DNA of 64,000 bases from CAG-238 sp934277695 (GTDB taxonomy: Bacteria; Bacillota; Clostridia; Peptostreptococcales; Anaerovoracaceae): NCBI GenBank assembly GCA_934277695.1, contig CAKQVG010000005.1:38205-102204 (forward strand), in the 5' to 3' direction. The translations under genes and the position numbers were made by a program. The notes beneath the pieces are model-generated. The model did no database searches. It was not told where the DNA came from and worked only from the letters and a program-made list of their open reading frames with translations. This document shows positions 16,597 to 24,297 of this stretch, in pieces. The first letter of the stretch is position 1. Each line of letters begins with the position of its first letter.

Positions 16597-17244
16597 ATGC
16601 TTAGAACTATATTATTAGGGCCTCCCGGAGCAGGAAAAGGAACCCAGGCGGTTAAGATTGTTGAAAAATATGGGATTCCACATATTTCAACCGGAGACAT
16701 TTTCAGAGAAAACATCAAGAACGGAACGGAACTTGGCAAGAAAGCACAGGAGTACATGAACAAAGGCGAACTTGTTCCGGATGATTTGGTAATTGAAATC
16801 GCAACTACCAGACTCCTTGCCGATGACTGCAAGAACGGATTCTTGCTTGACGGCTTTCCGAGAACCGTTTATCAGGCACAGAAGCTTGATGAATTCTTAG
16901 CTGCACACGATTCCAAGATCGACAAAGTTTTGGATATCGCGGTAGAAAAGGAAGAGTTGATTACAAGACTTACCGGAAGAAGAGTATGCAAAGCATGCGG
17001 AGCAAGCTTCCATGTAGTAAACATTCCTCCTAAAAAAGAAGGCGTTTGCGATTACTGCGGCGGAGAACTGATTCAGAGAGCTGATGACAATTTGGAAACA
17101 GTTACAAACAGAATCGATGTTTATGAAGCGCAGACGATGCCTCTCATCGAGTATTATGAAAATGCAGGAAACATTGCGCATATCGACGGCAGTACCGGAT
17201 TGGACAATGTATTTGCTGACATCGTAAAAGCTTTAGGGGAATAG
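16597..17244 (+). CDS. adk: Adenylate kinase, zinc-lid type
   Basis: A 215-residue enzyme converting AMP + ATP to 2 ADP. I prefer the ATG at 16597 (MLRTILLGPPGAGKGTQ), 10 bp after GAGGGAG. An in-frame ATG at 16588 is only 2 bp from the same ribosome binding site and would add three residues. The P-loop GPPGAGKGTQ, STGDIFRE, DGFPRT and the lid cysteines CKAC...CDYC (zinc site) are visible. It is in its usual Firmicutes place between secY and map. Confidence 0.97.
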   Translation: MLRTILLGPPGAGKGTQAVKIVEKYGIPHISTGDIFRENIKNGTELGKKAQEYMNKGELVPDDLVIEIATTRLLADDCKNGFLLDGFPRTVYQAQKLDEFLAAHDSKIDKVLDIAVEKEELITRLTGRRVCKACGASFHVVNIPPKKEGVCDYCGGELIQRADDNLETVTNRIDVYEAQTMPLIEYYENAGNIAHIDGSTGLDNVFADIVKALGE

Positions 17245-17246
17245 TA

Positions 17247-17993
17247 ATGATCATCATCAAATCGAAACAGGAACTGGATTTAATGAGAGAAGCCGGTAAG
17301 GTGTGCGGACAGATTCTCAGGGATCTTGCCGACATAATCAAGCCGGGCATATCCACACTGGAGATAGATCGTTTTGTTGAAAAGACAGTGCGTGAGCATG
17401 GCATGACCGCAGCCGAAAAGGGATACTGCGGTTATCCTGCCAGCGTATGCGTTTCAATAAATGATGAGGTCGTTCACGGAATTCCGAGCAAAAAGCGCCA
17501 TCTGAGAGAAGGCGACATAGTAAGCTGCGACCTGGTTGTTGAATACAAAGGATATATGGCAGATGCTGCAAGAACTTATCCGGTAGGTGAGGTAAGCCCT
17601 GAAGCCATGCATCTTATAGAAACAGCTGAGCGTGCGTTCTTCAACGGAATCGCATATGCAAAACCGGGTTACAGACTGCAGGACATCTCACACGCAATCC
17701 AGGAAACGGTTGAAGGCGAAGGCTTCGGCGTGATAAGAGATTTCGTGGGACACGGTATCGGAAGCGAAATGCACGAAGATCCGCAGATTCCCAATGTAGG
17801 CAAAGCCGGCAAAGGTCCGAGACTCCAGCCGGGAATGACGCTTGCGATTGAGCCCATGATTACACAGGGCACATGGGAAGTCGATGTCCTTGAGGATGAC
17901 TGGACGGCAGTTACCCTTGACGGAGGACTTGCAGCACACTATGAAAATACAGTTGTTATCACTGATGGTGAGCCGGAATTGCTTACCTTATAA
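17247..17993 (+). CDS. map: Methionine aminopeptidase, type I
   Basis: A 248-residue metalloprotease removing the initiator Met. Conserved metal and active-site elements are INDEVVHGIP, CDLVVEYKGYMADAART, GHGIGSEMHEDP and LAIEPM. It starts 2 bp after adk. Confidence 0.97.
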   Translation: MIIIKSKQELDLMREAGKVCGQILRDLADIIKPGISTLEIDRFVEKTVREHGMTAAEKGYCGYPASVCVSINDEVVHGIPSKKRHLREGDIVSCDLVVEYKGYMADAARTYPVGEVSPEAMHLIETAERAFFNGIAYAKPGYRLQDISHAIQETVEGEGFGVIRDFVGHGIGSEMHEDPQIPNVGKAGKGPRLQPGMTLAIEPMITQGTWEVDVLEDDWTAVTLDGGLAAHYENTVVITDGEPELLTL

Positions 17994-18014
17994 AGAGTAG
18001 AAGGAGATGTATTT

Positions 18015-18236
18015 ATGGCGAAAAAAGACGTCATTGAAGCAATGGGAACAGTTGTCGATGCACAGCCGAATGCAATGTTCAAAGTAAAATTAGACAACGG
18101 TTTCGAGGTGCTTGCACACATTTCAGGAAAAATCAGAATGAATTATATCAGAATTCTTCCGGGCGATAAGGTAAAAGTTGAACTTTCACCGTACGATCTT
18201 GCCAGAGGAAGAATCATATGGAGAGATAAAGGCTAG
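18015..18236 (+). CDS. infA: Translation initiation factor IF-1
   Basis: A 73-residue OB-fold protein with VLAHISGKIRMNYIRILPGD and the C-terminal DLARGRIIWR. It blocks the A site during initiation. It sits 21 bp after map and 11 bp before rpmJ, as in other Clostridia. Confidence 0.98.
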   Translation: MAKKDVIEAMGTVVDAQPNAMFKVKLDNGFEVLAHISGKIRMNYIRILPGDKVKVELSPYDLARGRIIWRDKG

Positions 18237-18247
18237 GAGGGAAATTT

Positions 18248-18361
18248 ATGAAAGTTAGAGCTTCCGTAAAACCTATCTGCGAAAAGTGCAAAGTTATCAA
18301 GAGAAACGGCAAAGTAATGGTTATCTGTGAAAACCCTAAGCACAAGCAGAAACAAGGTTGA
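18248..18361 (+). CDS. rpmJ: Ribosomal protein L36
   Basis: A 37-residue protein, MKVRASVKPICEKCKVI at the start, with a zinc ribbon formed by Cys11, Cys14, Cys27 and His32. RBS AGGAGGG lies 8 bp upstream. This is the zinc-binding form. Confidence 0.97.
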   Translation: MKVRASVKPICEKCKVIKRNGKVMVICENPKHKQKQG

Positions 18362-18370
18362 TTTAAGTTA

Positions 18371-18483
18371 GTATGGAGCGGGCGTACACGAACCGGGAGG
18401 TGCGCCGCAACGCTCTTTCAAAAAAATAAGAAGATCCTGTCTATATCGCCACCCGGAAAGGCGACGGAAGATAGGGGAAGGAG
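18371..18483 (+). promoter_or_regulatory. Structured leader before rpsM (alpha operon)
   Basis: The 128-bp gap between rpmJ and rpsM is long for this operon and holds two hairpins. The first pairs GAGCG+GGCG (18376-18384) with CGCC and CGCTC (18403-18415). The second pairs CTAT and TCGCC (18441-18450) with GGCGA and ATAG (18460-18474) and ends next to the rpsM ribosome binding site. In E. coli the S4 protein represses the alpha operon at this exact place; S4 (rpsD) is also in this operon here. The regulatory role is inferred. Confidence 0.45.
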
Positions 18484-18489
18484 AAAAAT

Positions 18490-18867
18490 ATGGCTCGTAT
18501 AGCCGGTGTTGACTTACCAAGAGAAAAAAGAGTAGAAATAGGTTTAACTTATATCTACGGTATTGGCAGACCAACTTCACTTGCTATCTTAGAAAAAGCA
18601 GGCGTAAATCCAGACACAAGAGTTAAGGATTTAACTGAAGAAGAAGCAGGTAAAATCAGAAGAATTATCGACGAAGAATACCTTGTAGAAGGTGATTTAA
18701 GAAGAGAAGTATCTCTTAACATTAAGAGACTCATGGAAATCGGCTCCTACAGAGGAATTCGTCACAGAAGAGGACTTCCTGTAAGAGGACAGAAAACTAA
18801 GACTAATGCCAGAACTCGCAAGGGTCCGAAGAAGACCGTTGGCAGAAAGAAAAAGGCAACTAAGTAA
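18490..18867 (+). CDS. rpsM: Ribosomal protein S13
   Basis: A 125-residue protein starting MARIAGVDLPREKRVEIGLT, with the GSYRGIRHRRGLPVRGQKT core and a basic C-terminal tail that touches P-site tRNA. Confidence 0.98.
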   Translation: MARIAGVDLPREKRVEIGLTYIYGIGRPTSLAILEKAGVNPDTRVKDLTEEEAGKIRRIIDEEYLVEGDLRREVSLNIKRLMEIGSYRGIRHRRGLPVRGQKTKTNARTRKGPKKTVGRKKKATK

Positions 18868-18884
18868 GAAGGAGGTAGGAAAAA

Positions 18885-19283
18885 ATGGCTAAGACTGTAA
18901 AGAAAACAGTTAGAAAAAAGAAAAGAGAACGTAAGAATATTGAAAAAGGCCAGGCACATATCCAATCCACCTTTAACAATACTTTAGTTACTCTTACAGA
19001 TATGAGCGGAAATGCACTTTCATGGTCATCCGCAGGTTCCCTTGGATTCAAGGGTTCCAGAAAATCCACACCGTTCGCGGCACAGATGGCAGCTGAAGAA
19101 GCAGCAAAGGGTGCTATGGAACACGGTTTAAAGACGGTAGAAGTTTATGTAAAGGGACCTGGCTCCGGCAGAGAAGCAGCGATCAGAGCACTTCAGACTG
19201 CAGGACTTGAAATCACTTTAATCAGAGATATCACACCAATCCCGCATAACGGATGCAGACCGCCGAAGAGAAGAAGAGTCTAG
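18885..19283 (+). CDS. rpsK: Ribosomal protein S11
   Basis: A 132-residue protein with HIQSTFNNTLVTLTD, KSTPFAAQMAAEEA and the C-terminal DITPIPHNGCRPPKRRRV. It is part of the 30S platform near the mRNA exit. Confidence 0.98.
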   Translation: MAKTVKKTVRKKKRERKNIEKGQAHIQSTFNNTLVTLTDMSGNALSWSSAGSLGFKGSRKSTPFAAQMAAEEAAKGAMEHGLKTVEVYVKGPGSGREAAIRALQTAGLEITLIRDITPIPHNGCRPPKRRRV

Positions 19284-19302
19284 GAAAGGAGGAGTAATTT
19301 AA

Positions 19303-19923
19303 ATGGCAAGATATACAGATGCAAACTGCAAATTATGCAGAAGAGAAGGTCAGAAGCTTTTCTTAAAGGGCGAAAGATGCTACAGCGGCAAATGTGCAAT
19401 CGAAAAGAGAAATTACGCTCCTGGACAGCATGGTCAGGCAAGAAAGAAAATGTCCGACTATGGTCTTCAGTTAAGAGAAAAGCAAAAAGCAAAGAGATTC
19501 TACGGAATGCAGGAAACTCAGTTCAGAAACTTATTCGACAAGGCTACTAAGAAAGCAGGTAAGACAGGTGAAAACCTCTTAATCTTACTTGAAACAAGAC
19601 TGGACAACGTTGTATTCAGACTTGGATTCGCAGCTTCCAGAAAAGAAGCCAGACAGCTTGTAACTCACGGCCACTTCACAGTAAACGGCAAGAAGGCTAA
19701 CATTCCTTCCATGGAAGTAAAAGCCGGTGACGTAATCGCTGTAAAGGCTAAGAGCCAGAGCTCACCTAAATTCAAGGAAATCAAGGAAATGTCCATCACA
19801 GTTCCTAGCTGGATGACAGTAGATGTTGACAAATTAGAAGGTAAAGTGGTAACTCTGCCGACGAGAGAAGAAATCGATACTCCAATCGCAGAGCACTTGA
19901 TCGTCGAATTATATTCCAAGTAG
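19303..19923 (+). CDS. rpsD: Ribosomal protein S4
   Basis: A 206-residue protein with an N-terminal zinc knuckle (Cys9, Cys12, Cys26, Cys31) and an S4 RNA-binding domain (about residues 96-160, RLDNVVFRLGFAASRKEARQ). It lies within the alpha operon, unlike B. subtilis where rpsD is separate. Candidate regulator of the leader at 18371. Confidence 0.98.
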   Translation: MARYTDANCKLCRREGQKLFLKGERCYSGKCAIEKRNYAPGQHGQARKKMSDYGLQLREKQKAKRFYGMQETQFRNLFDKATKKAGKTGENLLILLETRLDNVVFRLGFAASRKEARQLVTHGHFTVNGKKANIPSMEVKAGDVIAVKAKSQSSPKFKEIKEMSITVPSWMTVDVDKLEGKVVTLPTREEIDTPIAEHLIVELYSK

Positions 19924-19976
19924 TCATATAGCATAGATGTTATTGCGAAACTTGGAATGAAAAGGAGGGTTTTTTA

Positions 19977-20921
19977 GTGATCGAAATCGAAAAACCAACA
20001 ATCAATAAATATATTGATGAAGATGGAAACTACGGTAAATTCGTAGTAGAGCCTTTGGAAAGAGGCTATGGTACAACTCTTGGCAATGCGCTTAGAAGAA
20101 TTCTTTTGAGCTCACTTCCGGGAGCAGCAGTCACATCAGTAAAAATCGACGGAGTACTTCACGAGTTTTCAACAATACCGGGAGTAAAAGAAGACGTTAC
20201 GGAAATCATCCTCAACCTTAAAAAACTTGCAATCAGATTAAACGGAGACAACACAAAGAGAGTTATCATCAATGCGGTTGGTCCTAAGGAAGTAACCGCT
20301 GCCGATATCATCGGAGACTCCGACATCGAGATTTTCAATCCGGACCTGCACATCGCAACTTTGGAAGAAAATGCAACACTCGTAATGGAAGTTAATCTTG
20401 CAAGAGGAAGAGGATATGTTCCTGCGGAAATGAATAAGACAGAAAGCACACCGATTTCGGTGATTCCTGTTGATTCCATTTACACTCCTGTAAGAAAAGT
20501 AAATTTTACAGTTGAGAATACCAGAGTAGGACAGGTAACAGACTACGACAGACTGGTACTTGAAATTTGGACAGACGGATCAATCACGCCGGAAGAAGGC
20601 GTTTCCATCGGAGCAAAGATTATGCAGGAACACTTGAATCTGTTCATCCAGCTCACCGATACAACCGGAACAATGGAAATTATGGTTGAAAAGGAAGAAG
20701 ACCAGAAGGAAAAAGCACTTGAAATGACAATTGAAGAACTGGAACTTTCCGTTCGTTCTTTCAACTGCCTGAAGAGAGCAGCAATCAATACTGTAGAAGA
20801 ACTTACGCAGAAATCAGAAGAAGATATGATGAAGGTTAGAAACCTTGGTAAAAAATCTCTTGATGAAGTAAAAGCGAAACTTGAGGAACTGGGACTCGGC
20901 TTAAGACCGAGTGATGAATAG
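19977..20921 (+). CDS. rpoA: RNA polymerase alpha subunit (GTG start)
   Basis: A 314-residue protein initiated at GTG (19977) 7 bp after AAAAGGAGGG. The N-terminal dimerisation domain has GNALRRILLSSLPGAAVTSV, and the C-terminal domain (about 245-314) has the ELELSVRSFNCLKRAAI and VRNLGKKSLDEVKAKL helices that contact UP elements and activators. Confidence 0.98.
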   Translation: MIEIEKPTINKYIDEDGNYGKFVVEPLERGYGTTLGNALRRILLSSLPGAAVTSVKIDGVLHEFSTIPGVKEDVTEIILNLKKLAIRLNGDNTKRVIINAVGPKEVTAADIIGDSDIEIFNPDLHIATLEENATLVMEVNLARGRGYVPAEMNKTESTPISVIPVDSIYTPVRKVNFTVENTRVGQVTDYDRLVLEIWTDGSITPEEGVSIGAKIMQEHLNLFIQLTDTTGTMEIMVEKEEDQKEKALEMTIEELELSVRSFNCLKRAAINTVEELTQKSEEDMMKVRNLGKKSLDEVKAKLEELGLGLRPSDE

Positions 20922-20948
20922 AACTTGCAATGAAAGGAGAATCTTAAA

Positions 20949-21290
20949 ATGCCAGGATACAGAAAACTGGGCAGACCTTCCGCTCACAGAAAATCCATGC
21001 TGAGAAACCTTGTAACTGATTTATTCAGAGAAGGCAGAATTCAGACAACGGATTGCAGAGCAAAGGAAGCCAGAAGAGAAGCAGAAAAGCTGATTACTTT
21101 GGCAAAGCGCGGTGATCTTCACGCAAGAAGACAGGTACTTGCTTATGTTTTTGACGAAACAGTTGTAGCAAAGCTTTTTGATGAAATCGCACCAAAGTAT
21201 GCAGACAGAAACGGCGGATATACAAGAATTCTTAAGTTAGGACCTCGTCAGGGCGACTGCGCTGAAGTTGTTTTCTTAGAATTAGTATAA
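20949..21290 (+). CDS. rplQ: Ribosomal protein L17
   Basis: A 113-residue protein starting MPGYRKLGRPSAHRKSMLRN and carrying FREGRIQTTDCRAKEARREA. It is the last gene of the superoperon. The ECF transporter genes that follow rplQ in many Firmicutes are absent. Confidence 0.98.
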   Translation: MPGYRKLGRPSAHRKSMLRNLVTDLFREGRIQTTDCRAKEARREAEKLITLAKRGDLHARRQVLAYVFDETVVAKLFDEIAPKYADRNGGYTRILKLGPRQGDCAEVVFLELV

Positions 21291-21310
21291 GAGATATAAG
21301 CTGAATTGAG

Positions 21311-21349
21311 ACGGAACTGAACAAATTGTTCAGTTCCGTTTGATTTTTT
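21311..21349 (+). terminator. Terminator of the ribosomal superoperon
   Basis: A perfect 12-bp stem ACGGAACTGAAC (21311-21322) with 21328-21339, AAATT loop, then TTGATTTTTT. It is 20 bp after rplQ. Confidence 0.9.
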
Positions 21350-21414
21350 GGCGCAGGACAAAGGTGTAGCCGGGTGATTAGTTATCTAGCCTTAAAATCA
21401 CCCCTCAAAGTGTA

Positions 21415-21443
21415 TTGTTAATAATTCTCTTGAATGCTAAAGT
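21415..21443 (+). promoter_or_regulatory. Candidate promoter of nhaC
   Basis: TTGTTA (21415-21420) and TAAAGT (21438-21443) are 17 bp apart. An 8-bp stem GGGTGATT/AATCACCC (21372-21379 with 21396-21403, 16-nt loop) lies just upstream and could be an operator or part of a longer transcript. Confidence 0.5.
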
Positions 21444-21448
21444 GGCAT

Positions 21449-21508
21449 CGATGAGGCAAAGCAGCCGTTACATAAAACTATGGACGAACGCAGGTTGCAG
21501 CTTCATTG
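21449..21508 (+). ncRNA. Structured 5' leader of the nhaC antiporter gene
   Basis: A two-tier elongated hairpin can be drawn: CGATGAGGC (21449-21457) pairs with GCTTCATTG (21500-21508) using two G-U pairs. After an AAA/A internal loop, GCAGCC (21461-21466) pairs with GGTTGC (21493-21498), capped by about 26 nt with a possible CGTT/AACG stem. It begins at the predicted transcription start. I did not recognise the core motifs of lysine, T-box, SAM, fluoride, guanidine or c-di-GMP riboswitches. Confidence 0.4.
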
Positions 21509-21546
21509 AGAAATTATACCTTAATTAGCTTTTAGGAGGATTTATT

Positions 21547-23037
21547 ATGGGTAAAAAAATTCCTATGTGGCAGACCATTTTGGTTATGCTTGCAATGGTA
21601 GGTTTTCTTATGTGGTCCATTATTAAAGACACCGCTGGAGAACCACACATCGCACTTATTTTAGCAGCAGGTTTCGCAGGCATTATCGCTTGTGCAAACG
21701 GATGGAAATGGGCTTACCTTGAACAGGGTATCCTTGCTTCCATTAACAGATCCATGCAGGCTATCTTAATCCTTGCTATCCTCGGTGCAATCATCGCTTC
21801 CTGGATGGCAGCAGGTACCATCCCTTCCATGATGTACTACGGTATTAAGATCATCAGCCCGAAGGTATTCTTGCTTACAGCTTGTATCCTTTGCTGTATC
21901 GTATCGCTGGCAACAGGATCTTCCTGGTCCACAGCAGGTTCCATGGGTGTTGCTCTTATGGGTGTAGGCGCTGCTCTCGGATTCCCTGCTCCAATGACAG
22001 CAGGTGCTGTTGTATCCGGTGCATACTTCGGAGACAAGATGTCCCCATTATCCGATACAACAAACCTTGCACCGGCAATGGCAGGCGCAACTCTGTTCGG
22101 ACACATCAAGCACATGGTTTACACGACAGGCGTATCCTTATGTATTGCTTTAGTAGCATATGCGGTAATGGGATTCATGCATGCATCCAACAACGAACCG
22201 GATATGACGGTAATGCAGGGAATCCTTCACTACATTGAAGCTGCTTCCAACATCGGTCTGCTTACATTAATTCCACCACTGTTCGTAATCGTTGCTGTAG
22301 CTATGAAGCTTCCGGCAATTCCTTCCCTGGTAGCAGGCGCACTTCTTGGTGTTCCTCTTATGTTCTACAACCACGTTGCGATTGAAACCGTACTGGAAGA
22401 TAAAGTTATCAACAATATGTTCTCAATCCTCAACAACGGTATTACACTCGGAATCGTTCCAGAAGATGCATCTCCGGTTATCAGCAAATTAGCTGACCTG
22501 TTATCATCTTCCGGTATGCAGGGCATGATGTGGACAATCTCCATCATTCTCGCTGCAATGTGCTTCGGCGGTATCGTTGACGTAACAGGCATGATGGCTC
22601 AGGTGGCTGCTGTATTCCTTAAGATTGCTAAGGGCAGAGGCGGACTCGTTCTTTCCACAGAATTAATGTGCATCATTACAAATGCAATCTGCTGCGACCA
22701 GTACTTAGCACTCGTACTCCCTGGCAGAATGTTCAAGGAATCCTTCGAAGATATGAGACTTCGTCCGGAAAACCTTTCAAGATGTCTGGAAGACGCCGGT
22801 ACAATTACATCCAACTTCTTCTCATGGAACACTTGCGGTGCTACAATGAGAAAGTTCCTCGGTGTGGACTCCAGCTACATCCCATATGCAATTCTTAACT
22901 GGCTGAATCCTATCGTTTCCGTATTCTTCGGATACACAGGAATCACGATGACTAAGCTGACGGATGAAGAATATCAGAAGATCTTAGACGAAAGAGAAGC
23001 TGAAAAGCAGGCTGCACTCAAAGCTCTCGAAGCATAA
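21547..23037 (+). CDS. nhaC: NhaC-family Na+/H+ antiporter
   Basis: A 496-residue polytopic membrane protein. Family segments include LATGSSWSTAGSMGVALMGVG, GAVVSGAYFGDKMSPLSDTTNLAPAMAG (split for length; about residues 155-185) and ICCDQYLALVLPGRMF. NhaC members exchange Na+ for H+, and some subfamilies exchange organic anions or carry amino acids, so the exact substrate is open. RBS TTAGGAGG. Codon use resembles the ribosomal genes, suggesting high expression. It stands alone between two terminators, with a structured leader. Confidence 0.92.
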   Translation: MGKKIPMWQTILVMLAMVGFLMWSIIKDTAGEPHIALILAAGFAGIIACANGWKWAYLEQGILASINRSMQAILILAILGAIIASWMAAGTIPSMMYYGIKIISPKVFLLTACILCCIVSLATGSSWSTAGSMGVALMGVGAALGFPAPMTAGAVVSGAYFGDKMSPLSDTTNLAPAMAGATLFGHIKHMVYTTGVSLCIALVAYAVMGFMHASNNEPDMTVMQGILHYIEAASNIGLLTLIPPLFVIVAVAMKLPAIPSLVAGALLGVPLMFYNHVAIETVLEDKVINNMFSILNNGITLGIVPEDASPVISKLADLLSSSGMQGMMWTISIILAAMCFGGIVDVTGMMAQVAAVFLKIAKGRGGLVLSTELMCIITNAICCDQYLALVLPGRMFKESFEDMRLRPENLSRCLEDAGTITSNFFSWNTCGATMRKFLGVDSSYIPYAILNWLNPIVSVFFGYTGITMTKLTDEEYQKILDEREAEKQAALKALEA

Positions 23038-23099
23038 GAAAGAATATAAGAGGCATAAGTCCTTCTTATAAATATTAAGTAAATGAATGAAGAATCAGA

Positions 23100-23132
23100 A
23101 CGCCGGGGTCTCTCCGGTGTTTTGATTTTTTA
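23100..23132 (+). terminator. Terminator after nhaC
   Basis: Stem ACGCCGG (23100-23106) with CCGGTGT (23114-23120), 7-nt loop, then TTTGATTTTTT. The LuxR frame is open through it, which argues against any start for that gene upstream of 23132. Confidence 0.8.
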
Positions 23133-23262
23133 TAAGGATGCGAAGATTGTCGAAATTTGTCGGAACACGCGTAAATCGGGGTTAAAAAAACGCAAAAAAG
23201 CGGATTATATTCTCCTTTGCTTTCATAGGATGTTTTATAATAGAGCCAAAGGAGGAGAAAAA

Positions 23263-24213
23263 ATGGAAAGTGTGATTTTATTTGTGTATGTATTTACGAT
23301 TCCCCTGATTACTGCATCACTCGTAATACTGCTGGTATACAGGAAGAGAATTAAAAAAGAAAATGATTTTTTTGAGAAATTGGAATATTTTATCGGAGCA
23401 CTGCTGCTTGCGACCGTACTGCATATGTTTCTGTTTTACTTCAATATAATCACCAAGATGGCGGAAACAGAGCATTTTTTCTTCGTGTGCGATATGATAT
23501 GCAATGTATGTGTGTTTTTTTGGCTGGAGGCGCAGCAGAAAATTTGCGGAAGCCGAATCGGAACAGTGATAAAAAAGCTGAATCGATATTTTTTCGTATC
23601 CTATATAACGGTTTGGTGTATCGCAATTTCACCGCTTATGACGGAGTATGCAATTATGAAATATTTCAACGGGTTTCTGATACTCATGCTGCTTGCGGAT
23701 ATGGCAGGGTGCCTGAAGATCGGAGTAAAATCCGAGGACGAAAACGGGATGTATGTGATGTACAGCATGGGGATTACGATGCTGCTGCTGGTGGAGTATG
23801 TGGTGTATGAGCTGGGGATTAGTTCTAACCTGATCATTGAGAACATCAACATAGGTATCTGGGCTCTCATAGGAGGGCTTACCCTCAGCATCATTCTGTG
23901 GAAAATACAGAACCTGAAGACAGAAACCCCGAATCGGGAAACCGCCATCGAAGAGGATTTTGCGCCGGCCTTCCTGTCAATTAGGAACGAATTTGCGCTT
24001 ACCGAGCGGGAAACCGAGATTTTGACGGAGCTTTTTGAGGGAAGCGGCAACGGTGAGATTGCAGAGAAACTTTATATAAGCGAAAATACGGTGAAGACGC
24101 ATATCCATAATTTGCTGCGAAAGATGGGGGCGGCGAGCAGACTTGAAGCAGTGGGCATGGTTCGGAGCCGAATGGCGGAAATCAGACAGCTCAGTGTCAT
24201 AGAATGCAATTAA
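23263..24213 (+). CDS. Membrane-bound LuxR-type transcriptional regulator
   Basis: A 316-residue protein from the ATG at 23263, behind AAAGGAGGAGAAAAA; the longer open frame from 23083 crosses the nhaC terminator and is rejected. About seven hydrophobic helices (near residues 4-25, 43-62, 72-90, 109-125, 134-150, 166-184, 196-214) are followed by a cytoplasmic LuxR/GerE HTH at about 244-300 (LTERETEILTELFEG, NGEIAEKLYISENTVKTHI). There is no receiver domain, so it is a one-component regulator that would sense through the membrane. The signal is unknown; the neighbour is an antiporter. Confidence 0.85.
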   Translation: MESVILFVYVFTIPLITASLVILLVYRKRIKKENDFFEKLEYFIGALLLATVLHMFLFYFNIITKMAETEHFFFVCDMICNVCVFFWLEAQQKICGSRIGTVIKKLNRYFFVSYITVWCIAISPLMTEYAIMKYFNGFLILMLLADMAGCLKIGVKSEDENGMYVMYSMGITMLLLVEYVVYELGISSNLIIENINIGIWALIGGLTLSIILWKIQNLKTETPNRETAIEEDFAPAFLSIRNEFALTERETEILTELFEGSGNGEIAEKLYISENTVKTHIHNLLRKMGAASRLEAVGMVRSRMAEIRQLSVIECN

Positions 24214-24297
24214 ATGATTAATTTTTCGCAGAAGATTCCAAGATGGCCGGTTCTGTGGTATACTAGTCTATACGAAAGACGCAAGGAGACACAATAT

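Noticed and set aside
23083..23262. Longer N-terminus for the LuxR-type regulator
   Set aside because: The extension crosses the nhaC terminator and lacks a ribosome binding site; 23263 has AAAGGAGGAG.
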